A stretch of DNA of 64,000 bases from Immersiella caudata (GCA_030512335.1 JAULSU010000003.1:310001-374000); one strand, 5' to 3'. Counted from the first letter of the stretch, positions 1 through 10,661 are shown. The notes: generated by a model from the sequence alone, not told the origin. A program made the numbers and translations.

Positions 1-1934
1 AATGCTCTGACGGACCTTGGCCTTCAGCTCCAAAATGTACTTGTGCGCAACAACGGCTGCTTCGCCGGGCGAGAAGGGCAGGAACGGGATCACGGCCGTG
101 ATGCGACCGGTTAGGGGGTTCTTTACAACTGTCAATGTCCTGCCTGAGAGAGAAGAAAAGGACGACGTACCCCAAACTCCGTCTTGAGCTGCTTCCTCAT
201 GCGAGTCGACGCCTCGTTGGCCAACTGCATCTGACGAATGGGGTCATCATCATCGAGAATGTCCTTGTGGGCGTCGCAAAAGTCAAGCACGATATTGTCC
301 ACGGCGTTGGTGGCGATGATCCATATCGTCTGCGTGCAGTCGATGGACATTCGGCTCCGGCGGTCGATGTGTCTCCCTGCAACATGTCAGTCCCAAGCGG
401 CAAGCAACGGTGATACTCAGCACATGCCCTCATCAAACGGAATAAGAAGCGCATTCTTCACTTCCGGTGTCGTCTTCTCAAATTCATCGAGAAACACAAT
501 GCTCCGCCTGCCGTTCAGCCGAGCGAGGAAGTTGTTCAGCGGGGACCCGACGTCGTAGCCAATGTACGGCTTCTTGGCGCCAAAGAGATCCGTCTCGTGC
601 TTCATCTCGGTGCAGTCGACACACTCCATCTCGAGAGAGAGCAGCTGACCCATGCGGCGGGCCAACTCGGTCTTGCCGTGTCCAGAAGGTCCTGCAAACA
701 CCATGACGAGAGGTTTGGACCGCGGTAGAGCCATGTGCGCAAGCAGCTTCTGCGTCACCATGCGTGCGGCAGAGGTTTGGCCAATGAGAAAAGACGAGAC
801 CCCGAGAAGCGGCGTGGCACCGTGCAGCTGGGCGACCTGGAGCTGCCGGTCGGTTGGCCCCTGGTCCTTGGTGGCCTTTTCGAGGAAGTACCGCTGCGTC
901 AAATTGACTTGGTGGGCGAGCATGAGGTGCATCCACTCTACGCACCACGATGTCTTGGGTTCCCGCAATGGGTTGGCGCCCTGAGGCAGCGGCAGCTTGT
1001 CGTCGGGGTCGTCGATATACGGAGAGAAAAAGGGGCGCGGGATGGTGGATACGTCGGCTCCAAGGCTCAGAAGCTCGACCACGACGCCGGTGCTATCAAT
1101 GCCAGAGGTGTAGCCCATCAGCGTGGCAAAAGCGAGGAGAGGGATGCGACGGAACGGGTCTGTGGCGTTGACATCTGCGCCGTTCTCAACCCACGCGCGG
1201 AGAAGCGCCGGATCATGTGTGGCGGCGATGTAAAAGATGGCGGGATACCCGCACACATACTCGTTGATGCGCTCGCGCAGCGTCGTGGCACTGAAGAAGG
1301 ATAGGTAGTGTCGTAGGCGCGACGACGGCATGCCGTTTTGCTGAAGGGCACTGACCAAGCGCCTGGCCGAGAAGGGCTTTGACCGCCCCTCCTCGATGCC
1401 AAACTCGTCCTCGCCCGCGTCGAGCTGCACGATGGGCAGCCTAAAGTCCCATTGTACCGTTGGTGGCAGAGGCTGGATCGAGGCTATCACTTCTCGGTAT
1501 GGCTGGTACGGTGGCGGGGCGTCACTGGCGCTTGTTGTTGTTGGGCCTGAAGAGAGGATCGAATGGTCGGGGGCTGCCTCTGCTGCTACCTCTGCTGCTG
1601 CCTCTGCTGCTTTCCCCAATGCTGGGCGCGCTGCAGTGGCCCTCGGTGTGGAGTGGCCACCTCTTGCTATTTGAGCAGCCCAGCTGGCCCTCGATTCTAC
1701 CGCGCGGATGGGCAGCGAAAGAGTATGTGCGGGTAGGGTCGAAGTCGCCGAGACTTGGGTGGCAGAGGTGGTGGTCGCTGACGAGCCCGCAACTATCGTC
1801 TGCCCCGCAGCGGTCGAGGCCGCGAGAGAAGGGGTCGCTGGGGTCGGTATCGCGCAGCCTGTCTCCCCGTGGACAATCGCAGGTGGATCAGGTGGGTCGG
1901 TTGGTTTGGATACCGTCTTCATGTCGATGTCCAT
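1..1934 (-). CDS. Ankyrin-repeat / ClpB-type AAA+ ATPase, 3' end beyond the left edge
   Basis: Probable ATP-driven remodelling protein. From the ATG at 1934, residues 1-170 are Ser/Thr/Ala/Pro-rich, about 230-300 look ankyrin-like (ENGADVNATDPFRRIPLL), and a AAA+ module follows: Walker A GPSGHGKT near residue 413, Walker B SIVFLDEFEK near 480, sensor-1-like IIATNAVD after the first intron. This matches the second ATPase domain of ClpB/Hsp104, here alone and behind ankyrins. The first intron (427-377, 51 nt) only keeps the frame if it starts with GC (GCATGT) and ends CAG; the join gives DEG-RHIDRRSR, as in ClpB. A second intron lies near 170-123. I could not fix its exact splice; beyond it the frame reads VIPFLPFSPGEAAVVAHKY to the window edge. 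Substrate unknown. Confidence 0.8.
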
Positions 1935-2627
1935 CTCCTTTAAGCTCGAGATCGCGACGGGCGCATCGTTACCGCAAGCCTGTAGCTCCCCAAAGCCCCG
2001 TTAGCACGTCTCGTCGCACACGCACACGACGGTCAGTTGGTCGGAATGCGTACCTACCTTGAGCGCAGAGACTGCCCGCAAGCGCGAGCAGCCACAAGTG
2101 CTCATCACATTCAGCACCTGAGCCCAATAGATGCCGCCCTGGGCGTAGTCTGCAGCCGGCATTCTCACGACGTCTGCCCCGCGATCTGGATCCCGGACGC
2201 GTCGAGAGGTGCGGGGTGCCTAAATCGAGGGGTCCCTGGGGCACGTGATAGCACAGCCGACCCTGGAGGCGGCCAATACCCCCGTCCGTAAGCAATCGGC
2301 ATAACTGATTCCGCTTAAAGAAACTTGCCACCAAGCCGTAAACGTGGGGATTGTTGCCGCTCTCGGTATTCGTTCAACAATCAAGCACTTCCAAAAACTC
2401 ACAGGTGACACTATTATTCGTGCGGAGCACCATCCTCAACAAACTCTACTTCCACTCTCAAGCAGTCGCGTGCCGTCACAGCCCTGAAGGTGCAGGGGAT
2501 TTGGGGTAGATGTATCTCCGCATATAAGTGGCATCGGGCATCCCGGGCGGGGCCCAAGGGCGATTCTCTTTGTGGAGGCCCAAAACAGAACTACAGCAAG
2601 TGTGGTAGATTCGGAAATACTTCATTT
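1935..2627. other. Intergenic, no gene seen
   Basis: Upstream region of the AAA+ gene and downstream region of the Clr5 gene, both on the minus strand. Open frames here are short, in mixed frames and without recognisable motifs. I see no repeat or RNA gene. Confidence 0.6.
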
Positions 2628-3687
2628 TCATCCTCCCAGCATCTGAGCAGCTATTCTGAGTATACCGGGATTCCCCCTAGCCCCCTTCTCCTGAATCGGT
2701 CTTTTACTAAACTCCCGACGACTTGGGACCGCTCTTATCGGTGCTTGCCGTACGGTTGCTCGTTCTGGCCTTTCCATCAGCGAAGAAAGGCTCTCTCTGG
2801 CTGAACCTCCGCCAGGAGCGCTCAACAACTGGAACGACGCGCTGAATTCGGTCATACTTGGCCTCGCCATTGTCGCCTTGTTCCATGTTCCCACGGACGG
2901 AGGGCCTCGCGCGAACTTTTGGAGAAGCTTTGCCGCATCAACGTGGACTTTCTTGAAGTTGGACATGTCGTTGGAGCTCAGCGAGCTTGCTAGGGTGGGC
3001 GAGAATATGGTAATTTGTTTCTCAAACGGCAGCGGAAAGGCCTTGACGTGACCCGAACTGGTCACGGGCCGGGAGGAGCGAGGACTTGGTGAATGCTCTG
3101 AAAAGGTGTCCGATGAGTTTTGCTCTGAGAGTCTCATTTCCACTTCCAAGTCCGACTCGGAGTGTTCACGCGCCGGGCTGTCGGGAGCCGAGGGCATGTG
3201 AGCATCCTGCTCGTGTCTCTTCCTCGGGGGTCTTGTGAGGGCTGAATCGTCGCTGGAAATAGAAATATTGTCGACCCGAGCTGCAGCTCTGCCGCGTTTG
3301 AGTGCCCCTCCCTGGGATGGAGCGTCAGTCGAGTGGGTGTGGAGGTCATGTTGCGGCAAGGGCGCGGGAGATGCTGGCTTGGTGACGCCTTGTTTCTTGA
3401 TCCCCCACTTCTTCAATTGATAGACATATTGCGGCTCACTGTAACATCAATATCAGAAGAGTTCATCGGGAGCTTCTGGCATTCAACCGCCTGTGATGTG
3501 ACCGTACTCACGTTGCGTGGAAGTCGTGTCTAGCGCCCATTTGGGCCACCACTTCGCTGAGATTCAACGATCGATAGAGTCGGACTATCTCGCCCTTGTG
3601 CTCCTCCCATTTCTGCGGTGAGATGCGGGGTGTCCGGTGGGCGGCTGGCGCATTCACAAAGAGGAAGCCGCCGCCCGTTTCCGGCAT
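2628..3687 (-). CDS. Clr5-domain protein
   Basis: Two exons, 3687-3512 and 3438-2628, separated by a 73-nt GTGAGT...CAG intron. The join restores a Clr5 domain (PF14420-type) near the N-terminus: WEEHKGEIVRLYRSLNLSEV, then GARHDFHATEPQYVYQLKKW, then GIKKQG. This domain occurs at the N-terminus of many fungal proteins and is named after the fission yeast silencing factor Clr5; it is thought to act in DNA or chromatin contexts. The remaining ~260 residues are polar, Ser/Pro-rich and basic (PPRKRHEQD), probably disordered, with no second domain I recognise. The start at 3687 (MPETGGG) is chosen for a normal N-terminus; an in-frame ATG at 3780 is possible. About 328 residues. Confidence 0.8.
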
Positions 3688-4902
3688 AGTTGCTGATGAA
3701 TTCTTGAGTGGATTCGGCGAAGGAATCTGGGACCGGCACTTGGGGCGGCGCCAGGCAGGACCCTCCGTGGTGATGAACATCAACCAAGCACCAGGCAGAA
3801 ATGGCCCGTGCGTTTTGAAACTCCTTTTCTGGTTAGAAGCAATCGGGATTGGTTGGCCTGTGCGCTGAAATCTGTCGCGCCCTGGTCCCAAAAATCCCGG
3901 TTTGGCTGTGCTAAGCCGAAAGTGGATTTTACAACTGGCCAACACAACGACAGCCAACAACCCGCAACGGCGGTCACGCTCCAGTCCAGGCGTAATCACA
4001 CCGGATATGCACAAGTTTACCCTCGCCAGTAAATTTCCGGAACTGGGGTTATCTCTAGTCTAACTCTGTTCGGATATTCTGAGATCAAAAACCCTCATCA
4101 TCGCACTTTTCACCTTCGACGTCAGCGATTCAGGACCAACCAATCGTCCGCCCTGCGTACCGCCAATGTGCTATCTCGGCAGCCCCCCTGCCCTCCTCTC
4201 ATGCCATGGAAACAGAACCGTCGTGCTGGTACCACTGGCCGCAAAGCCGTCTTCGAGAATATCCCAAACGGGATATTACAATGTTCCCGGCAATTCAGAG
4301 ACGCCCCGGCCGGGGCAAGTATCGCGGCTAGGTGCTCCCCTTCCGACAGTGAAGTAAAACTTGAACACTGTACCGCTTATATAGGCTGTCTGTGCCTGGA
4401 AATTTGCGCCTGGGAAGATGGGGGGAGTTACTTGATGCTGCAAGTCCATCATCTTCGAGCACCGCCAACCCGTTCGGACTCAAGTCTGCAGACCATTCCC
4501 TCGGAACTGAGATGTCGTCGGCTGCAAGCGAAATCGAGACCAACACCGGGCACGTTGGGTCCTGGATCGCCGACATGCTTACTGTATTCTCAACTATCCC
4601 GCACAGTCTCACAGGCGTGGATCCTGACGACCGCGGCACAAATCAGCCTCCTCCTCACACATCTCTGTCGTCACAGCCATCGTGGAGTTCGGCAGCGTCC
4701 CACGGAACAAGCAGCCTGGAGGCCACAAAAGCTGTCAATGGGAGTTTCAAGCCCACATCTGAGAGTCTGAAACGATATATTCAGGAAGACATCTCACAGA
4801 GCCCGTGGACAGCCTCAAGGGTCACCTCCCGAACGAGAACGATGATCAAGTGCAGGAAACCAACTGTTCTAATCCCATGCCGAAACCCAGACACACCCAA
4901 CA
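3688..4902. other. Intergenic, no supported gene
   Basis: Lies between the Clr5 start and the 3' end of the dehydrogenase-cupin gene. Plus-strand frames at 4168-4770 and 4392-4952 stay open but have no motif, and the second runs antisense into the neighbouring gene. I see no repeats and no RNA gene. Confidence 0.5.
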
Positions 4903-6426
4903 TCACTTTCCAAACCTCGACAAATCCGCCCCCATCCTCTTCCCCGCAATAACTGCGGGCTCACAACCCTGAATCACGAAAATCACCCTCGCCCATTCCT
5001 TCTCGCTTGCATTACGCCACGCATGCATCGTCGCCCGCTGCACTATAACATCACCCGCCTTTAGCACCTTCGTCTCGCCTGAATCCATGATTGCTTCCAT
5101 GGCCCCGAATATCACAATTCCGAAGTCAATGGTCTCGTGACGGTGTAGGGGTGACGACCCGCCAGGCGGCCAATCACAGTAGCGGAGGATGACGCCGCCA
5201 GGGGAGGGGAAAGAGATGGTAGATTCGTTGGGGATGTTGGACTGAACGGCGAGGATGTCCGTTTCCGACGAGAGGTTGGTGTTTGTGAGCGGATGAAACA
5301 ACGTGTAGGCCTCGTGATAGGTCATCCCCGGGATTTCGTAGGTTGTTGGCACGGACGGAAGCAGAGGAGAGAAGACAGCAGAGCCCTCAGGCGTATGCGT
5401 CGTCACGAACCGAGAGGGAGGCGAGAAAGGAGCCTTTACCCCCTCCGTGGCAGTCGCAGGACCATCGCCACCCCTCCCCTCCCACTCCTCCACACCCCCC
5501 AAATACCGATACACCACCCTCGAATCCCTCCCTTTACAATCCTCACTCTCACTCGCAGCCGCATACACCCCCAACCCCGCCGCCCCCAGCACATTCCTAC
5601 TCCCCACGCGTCTCGCCATATCCATCGCCAGCGTCACATCCTTCCTCATCAGCTGCACCCGAAAACCCCCCTCGTACCCCCTTGACGACGGCGCCTCGGG
5701 ACAGACCCCCGGAACCGGATTGAAAACATCACATATCGTATTCTGCGCCGTCCCGGCTTTAAACACCGAAGCCAACACGCGCGCGTCGATCCCCGCGCGC
5801 ATGCCCATGTCCATGGCTTCCGAAGTGGCGATGGTAATAATAGCAGAGAGGTAGTTATTCGCTAGCTTGGCGGCGAGGCCTAGAGAGGGCCCGCCGCAGG
5901 GGATAGCGGAGCTCCCCATGGCGGTTAGGAGGGAGGTTAGGAGGGGAAGGTTAGGATCGGAGGGAGCGCAGCCGAGGAAGAAGGCGACGGTGCCGTTGCG
6001 GGCGCCGAGGACGCCGCCGGAGACGGGGGCGTCGTAGAAGGTGGTGCTGGGGGAGAGGGAGGAGAGGGAGTGTTTGACAGCTAGGCTGGTGGCTGTGTCG
6101 ATGGTGGAGGAGTCGATGAGGAGATGCGTCGAGGTTGGGGAGAGAGCGGCGATGATGCCAGCTGTGGGGTCGAGGTAAACGGACTTGACGTGGTGTCCTT
6201 CGGGAAGCATCGTGAGGATTGTGGCGGATTTGGAGGCGACGTCGCGGGCGTTGTTGCAGGGGATTATGGTGTTGGGGAAGGAGGTTTGGAGCGCGGCCAT
6301 GGCGGCTTCGTTGACGTCGTGCACGTGGATTAGGGAGCCGTGTGGGAGGTTTCGGGCGAGGTTGGAGACCATGGGGTGGCCCATGGCGCCGAGCCCGATG
6401 AAGCCGAGGTGTTGTGGTGTTTCCAT
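4903..6426 (-). CDS. 3-hydroxyisobutyrate-dehydrogenase-like enzyme fused to a C-terminal cupin
   Basis: Single exon, 507 residues from the ATG at 6426 (in-frame ATG at 6564 gives an unlikely leader). Residues ~1-320 are a beta-hydroxyacid dehydrogenase: Rossmann motif FIGLGAMGHP, substrate loop DAPVSGG, and catalytic Lys in AAKLANNYLSA. A linker of ~45 residues leads to a cupin (about 380-500): WPPGGSSPLHRHETIDFGIV, with metal-type His pair and Glu, then LKAGDVIVQRATMHAWRN. Each half is a complete domain, so it should bind NAD(P) and carry a small beta-barrel. The fused cupin resembles stand-alone cupins seen beside catabolic genes, so the pair may work on one substrate. Divergent from the lactonase-like gene at 6662. 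Substrate unknown. Confidence 0.88.
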   Translation of the reverse strand: METPQHLGFIGLGAMGHPMVSNLARNLPHGSLIHVHDVNEAAMAALQTSFPNTIIPCNNARDVASKSATILTMLPEGHHVKSVYLDPTAGIIAALSPTSTHLLIDSSTIDTATSLAVKHSLSSLSPSTTFYDAPVSGGVLGARNGTVAFFLGCAPSDPNLPLLTSLLTAMGSSAIPCGGPSLGLAAKLANNYLSAIITIATSEAMDMGMRAGIDARVLASVFKAGTAQNTICDVFNPVPGVCPEAPSSRGYEGGFRVQLMRKDVTLAMDMARRVGSRNVLGAAGLGVYAAASESEDCKGRDSRVVYRYLGGVEEWEGRGGDGPATATEGVKAPFSPPSRFVTTHTPEGSAVFSPLLPSVPTTYEIPGMTYHEAYTLFHPLTNTNLSSETDILAVQSNIPNESTISFPSPGGVILRYCDWPPGGSSPLHRHETIDFGIVIFGAMEAIMDSGETKVLKAGDVIVQRATMHAWRNASEKEWARVIFVIQGCEPAVIAGKRMGADLSRFGK

Positions 6427-6661
6427 GTTGGTATCGTTTGTCTGTTGTGGTAGAGTGGGGATGGAAGGGAGGATCAGACACTGGATCGACACAGCACAGC
6501 AGTGAGGGTTGAGTCGGATATGCGGGGAAGGACGGGAGGCAGGCAGGGGGATTTGTCTGGGCACCGAGATGCGCGTCTGTTATAGTCCCTGTCATTGGAC
6601 ACCAGGTGCTTCGAACCAGCAAACTTTGCGCCTCCGCTTCATCTTGAGGATTATCGCCAAA
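6427..6661. promoter_or_regulatory. Shared divergent promoter of the fusion enzyme and first lactonase-like gene
   Basis: 235 bp separate two oppositely directed ATGs (6426 minus, 6662 plus). The distance suggests a shared regulatory region for two enzymes of the same cluster. I see no binding site I can name. Confidence 0.45.
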
Positions 6662-7666
6662 ATGTCCTTGCCGTTCTCAACAAGCCCGTCACCCCGGCTT
6701 CCGCCGCCCCAGGGGCTACCAACTGTCAGGCTCCATGCCTTGTCAGGAGGCCACTTCTCTCTCCCTGAGCACCAATTTGTGACGCCCTCGTCTCCTACTG
6801 CACGGAAGACTGTCCCCTCGCTCTGCTTCTTGATACGGCACAGAGACAGCTGCACGGGGAAGAACACGAACATTGTCTTTGACTTGGGACTCCGTCGTGA
6901 CGTTGCCCGCTACTCAGAACCCATACGCAGGCATGTTGCAACGCGCCAACCCCTGAGCACCGACCCGGACGTGACCAAAAGCTTGCTACAGGCAGGACTG
7001 ACGTCCAACGACATCGACTACGTGATTTACTCGCATGTCCACTGGGATCACGTCGGCGAGCCCCGGGATTTCGCTCGCAGCATCTTCATCGTTGGCCATG
7101 GATCACTTGACATTCTTGCCGGGAAATCAGCCAGTTCACTGAAAGGGGGTCACTCGTTCTTCGAAGCCGACCTGCTTGAGCCCTTCCGGACGGTTGAGTT
7201 GTCCGATCCCAACGATCCGACCATCACCACGCCCAACAGTGCGGCATTGCCCTCTTCTGGCCATCTCAACCTCCATGGACCATGGCACACCATAGACGGC
7301 TCCCCGCCCGTTCTTGACACATTCGGAGACTCGAGCCTCTACATCGTCGACGCGCCAGGCCACCTCCCGGGACACATTAACCTCCTTGCTCGCGTCGAGG
7401 ACCATCACCATGAAGGGCAAAGCCGCTGGGTGTACCTAGCAGGCGACGCATGTCACGACAGACGCATCCTGCGCGGTGAGAAGGAGATTGGAGAGTGGGA
7501 GGACGCGTCGGGACATCGATGTTGCATCCATGCCGATAGAAAGAAGGCCGAAGAGACCATTGATCGCATCATGACGCTGGAACAGAACGGCGTGGAGGTC
7601 ATTTTTGCCCATGATGTCGAGTGGGAGGCCAGTGAGGGGAATAGGGGGCGGCTGTTTGGCGTTTGA
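6662..7666 (+). CDS. Metallo-beta-lactamase-fold hydrolase (lactonase-like), copy 1
   Basis: Single exon, 334 residues from the ATG at 6662 (context CCAAAATGTC; an upstream in-frame ATG at 6509 adds a composition-poor leader). The dinuclear zinc site is complete: HVHWDH, then His in APGHLPGHINL, Asp in AGDACHD and His in IFAHDVEW. This order fits the AHL-lactonase/glyoxalase branch of the fold, so hydrolysis of a lactone, lactam or similar ring is likely. No signal peptide, so probably cytosolic. The copy at 10841-11824 shares long stretches (for example FDLGLRRD versus FDLGIKRD), so the two arose by duplication. Substrate not deducible. Confidence 0.88.
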   Translation: MSLPFSTSPSPRLPPPQGLPTVRLHALSGGHFSLPEHQFVTPSSPTARKTVPSLCFLIRHRDSCTGKNTNIVFDLGLRRDVARYSEPIRRHVATRQPLSTDPDVTKSLLQAGLTSNDIDYVIYSHVHWDHVGEPRDFARSIFIVGHGSLDILAGKSASSLKGGHSFFEADLLEPFRTVELSDPNDPTITTPNSAALPSSGHLNLHGPWHTIDGSPPVLDTFGDSSLYIVDAPGHLPGHINLLARVEDHHHEGQSRWVYLAGDACHDRRILRGEKEIGEWEDASGHRCCIHADRKKAEETIDRIMTLEQNGVEVIFAHDVEWEASEGNRGRLFGV

Positions 7667-7939
7667 TAGGAGGGCAACCCCACCTCGGGCCCCCGCAACC
7701 CCCCCCCCCCCCATCGGAGCCCAAACTGAGGTCCGTCCCGTCTTGCATACCCAGTCTGCGGGGCGCACAGTTGCTCGGTCTTGGGTTTCCGATGGCATCA
7801 TTGGGGAATTTGGGGAAGTTGGTCCCGGGGGCTCCTCAGCTGGTCAAGACATGGTCCTTTGTTTGACGCTATCTCCTTTGTCAAGCCCTATGTCAGAATC
7901 TCCACTCCACAAGTAAACAAACCAAACAAGACAAACACC

Positions 7940-8752
7940 ATGGCCTCCAACCAACAAGACCAACACCGCGAATCCCTCAAAGAAAAATTCACCACCCTCC
8001 TCGGCCCCTCCGCCTTCCACTCCGGCTGGTCCTCCCTCCTCACCCTCGACCCCGAATTCTTCTCCGCCTCCCTCCACCTCGCCTCGGTCCCCCGCCAAAA
8101 ATCCCACCTCCCCCCCAAAGACCAAGCCCTCATCTCCCTCGCCGTCGACAGCGCAGCAACCCACCTCTACACGCCCGGCATCCGCGCCCACGTCGCCACC
8201 GCCCTCGCCGAAGGCGCCACCCTCCCCGAGATCCTCGAAGTCATCGAGCTAAGCAGCACCCTAGGCATCCACGCGTGCAACATCGGCGTGCCCCTCCTCG
8301 TCGAAGTCCTCAAGGAGGAAGGTCTCTTCACCGAGGCCATCACCCGCCCCTTTTCTCAACACCAAGAGCAACTAAAATCCGAATTCACGCAAAAGCGCGG
8401 CTACTGGCACGTCTTTTGGGAGGACTTCCTCCGTCTCGACCCAGAGTTCTTCAAAGCCTACCTGGAATTCTCCAGTGTCCCCTGGACCAAGGACGTACCC
8501 GGCCATGAGACGGGTGGAAAAGGGGTATTGAGCCCCAAGATGAAAGAGCTCGTGTACTGCGCATTTGACTGCGCGGCGACGCACTTGTATGTGCCCGGCT
8601 TGAAGCTGCATATGAGGAATGCGCTGGGGTATGGTGCTACGCCGGGGGAGATTGTCGAGGTTTTGGAGATTGCGACGCTGTTGGGGTTGCATGCGGCGCA
8701 TGTGGCGGGGCCGATTATTCAGGAGGTTGTGGGTGGGAAGGGATCTGCATGA
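7940..8752 (+). CDS. Tandem carboxymuconolactone-decarboxylase-family protein
   Basis: Single exon, 270 residues; ATG at 7940 follows CAAACACC. Two CMD/AhpD-type repeats (about residues 20-130 and 145-260) share the pattern LDPEFF...ATHLY.PG...H.. AL..GAT..EI.EV. The first has DSAATHLY and the second DCAATHLY, so only the second keeps a Cys there and neither has the CxxC of AhpD peroxidases. This points to a decarboxylase or related lyase rather than a peroxidase. It is followed 255 bp later by a classical single-domain member on the same strand. Confidence 0.85.
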   Translation: MASNQQDQHRESLKEKFTTLLGPSAFHSGWSSLLTLDPEFFSASLHLASVPRQKSHLPPKDQALISLAVDSAATHLYTPGIRAHVATALAEGATLPEILEVIELSSTLGIHACNIGVPLLVEVLKEEGLFTEAITRPFSQHQEQLKSEFTQKRGYWHVFWEDFLRLDPEFFKAYLEFSSVPWTKDVPGHETGGKGVLSPKMKELVYCAFDCAATHLYVPGLKLHMRNALGYGATPGEIVEVLEIATLLGLHAAHVAGPIIQEVVGGKGSA

Positions 8753-9007
8753 CCCCCGCGTGAGGGGGGGCTGCTGCTCGTAGATTTGGATGCCGGCAGT
8801 TGGAGGGGGGTGGTGGGTTGGAGCGGGGGATGATGATTTGAAGACAGTTCGGGCTTTATGATCCCGAGAGTTTGGATCTTAGGTTTTGGTCTTTCTTGTG
8901 TTACTTTCTTCATTCACTCTTGTTGCAGCTCAAGAGTTTCTTTTGGCAATACTGCCCCTGAGCCGCGAACACCTATTATCAACAAAGACTTTAGCTTCAT
9001 CTCCAAA

Positions 9008-9454
9008 ATGAGCACCGACCCCAAGTTCGACGAGCTGCACAAACAGCTCTTCGATGAAGGGATCAAGATGCGCCGTAGCGTCGTCGGCGACGTGTTTGTC
9101 GATCGGGCGCTCGCAAACGGCTCCACCGAATTCTCCAAGCCCGGACAAGAACTCGTGACGGAGTGGTGCTGGGGCTACGTCTGGACGCGTCCCGGTCTCG
9201 AGAAGAAGCAGCGAAGTCTTCTCAATATCGGCATGCTCATGGCTCTGAACCGCGGACCCGAGCTTGGGGCCCATATTAGGGGGGCAAGGAACAATGGGCT
9301 CACGGAGCTGGAGATCAGGGAGGCGATTCTGCACTGCACCATCTACTGTGGCGTCCCGGCAGGTGTGGACGCCATGAAGATTGCGGAGAGGGTTCTCAAC
9401 GAGATGGCTGATTCTGGGGAGACGCCACGGGAGCTTGGAGAGAAGGCAAAGTAG
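9008..9454 (+). CDS. 4-carboxymuconolactone decarboxylase-like protein (PcaC type)
   Basis: Single exon, 148 residues, ATG at 9008 (CCAAAATGAG). Length and motifs fit bacterial PcaC and its fungal relatives: VWTRPGLEKKQRSLLNIGML, ALNRGPELGAHIRGARNNGL, and ILHCTIYCGVPAGVDAMKIA. PcaC removes CO2 from gamma-carboxymuconolactone in the protocatechuate branch of the beta-ketoadipate pathway. Fungi normally run a different protocatechuate branch, so this copy may act on another lactone acid. Part of the 4.9-17.3 kb cluster. Confidence 0.87.
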   Translation: MSTDPKFDELHKQLFDEGIKMRRSVVGDVFVDRALANGSTEFSKPGQELVTEWCWGYVWTRPGLEKKQRSLLNIGMLMALNRGPELGAHIRGARNNGLTELEIREAILHCTIYCGVPAGVDAMKIAERVLNEMADSGETPRELGEKAK

Positions 9455-9476
9455 CTCTGTAGTTTACAACTCCCCA

Positions 9477-10661
9477 TCACTCCTCCAAATGCATATCAAC
9501 GACCAGCTTCCCCCCTCCCCCTTTATGATACTCCTCCACCAACTCATTCAACTTCCCCAGTGGAAACGTTCTAACTCTCGGCCGAATCTTGTGCTCAGCC
9601 GCAAACGCCAACATCTCCCTCAACATCCTGTTGCTCCCTACTAAGCTGCCTACAATCTGCACATCCCTAAACACCACATCCCTCGCCGAGAAGTTGAACC
9701 CCTTTTCCGGAAACGAAACAACCACACACTTCCCACGGTTCCTCAACAAGCCCATCCCGTACTCAAACGCCGCCTGGCTCTCGGGTAGTGTCACCACCGC
9801 ATGCACCCCCATCTCCCCCTTTTCCGTCTTCCCATCTTCCCTGCCCAAACTATCTTTCACCACCTCCCAGCCTTCCACCCTCGCATCCACAATCCTTACC
9901 TCTCCTTTCTCTTCCTTTCCCTTGTTTAATTTCTTCACAACCCCCCTAGCAACCTCCAACCCCCCCTCCGAATTCTCCACCCCCACAACCCGCAACCCCA
10001 TCTTCACCGCAAAAATAACCCCTAAATGTCCCAGCCCACCACCGCATCCCATTATTCCCACCCTTTGTCCCTCTCTCAATCCACATTTTTTTAGCGCCGC
10101 ATAGATGGTAAGACCAGCACACATCAGCGCGGCACCATCCACAGCGGAGATTTCATCCGGAAGCGGAGCGACCTGGCGGGAGTCGGCTAGGGCGTATTGA
10201 GCGAAGCCGCCTGGGGCGGAGATTCCTAGGTTGAGGGCGTGGGGGCAGTAGACTGAGTAGCCGGGAGGGTCGTAATCTAGTGAAGATAGGGAAGATGGAG
10301 AAGGGGAGGATAAGCACTCAGCGCAGGTGGTGCAGGGGTGGTAGGCGCGGCCGGGGATGCCGAGGCGGGTGCCGATGGGGTATTTTGGGACTTTGGTGTC
10401 GGAGCAAGATTCATGGGAAGGGAGAGAGACGACGGTCCCGGCGAATTCGTGACATGAGATGTGCGGAAAGGAAGGGGGAAAGGGGGCCATCTGGCCCGAG
10501 GCGAGTACGGCGTCGGTGTGGCAGTAAGAAGCGGCGTCGACGCGGACGAGGAGGTCGTAGGGGGAGGTGAGTTTGGGGAGAGGGACGGAGCGGAGGTTAT
10601 AAGGGGTGTTGAAGGCGTCGAGAAATTGGGCTTTGATGGTGTCGGGCGGTGAGGAGGCCAT
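9477..10661 (-). CDS. Zinc-dependent alcohol dehydrogenase (MDR superfamily)
   Basis: Single exon, 394 residues. Catalytic zinc ligands are Cys/His in ASYCHTDAV and HisGlu in SCHEFAGTVV; the structural zinc site is CTTCAEC plus a later Cys (YCPHALN), with a Ser/Pro-rich insert before that last Cys. Cofactor motif GCGGGLGHLG near residue 205. It should oxidise an alcohol or reduce an aldehyde with NAD(P). Its 3' end lies 22 bp from the CMD gene and its 5' end is 179 bp from the second lactonase-like gene, so it sits tightly inside the cluster. Confidence 0.88.
   Translation of the reverse strand: MASSPPDTIKAQFLDAFNTPYNLRSVPLPKLTSPYDLLVRVDAASYCHTDAVLASGQMAPFPPSFPHISCHEFAGTVVSLPSHESCSDTKVPKYPIGTRLGIPGRAYHPCTTCAECLSSPSPSSLSSLDYDPPGYSVYCPHALNLGISAPGGFAQYALADSRQVAPLPDEISAVDGAALMCAGLTIYAALKKCGLREGQRVGIMGCGGGLGHLGVIFAVKMGLRVVGVENSEGGLEVARGVVKKLNKGKEEKGEVRIVDARVEGWEVVKDSLGREDGKTEKGEMGVHAVVTLPESQAAFEYGMGLLRNRGKCVVVSFPEKGFNFSARDVVFRDVQIVGSLVGSNRMLREMLAFAAEHKIRPRVRTFPLGKLNELVEEYHKGGGGKLVVDMHLEE

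Noticed and set aside
4392..4952. 186-codon plus-strand frame
   Set aside because: No motif, and its end overlaps the cupin coding sequence antisense.
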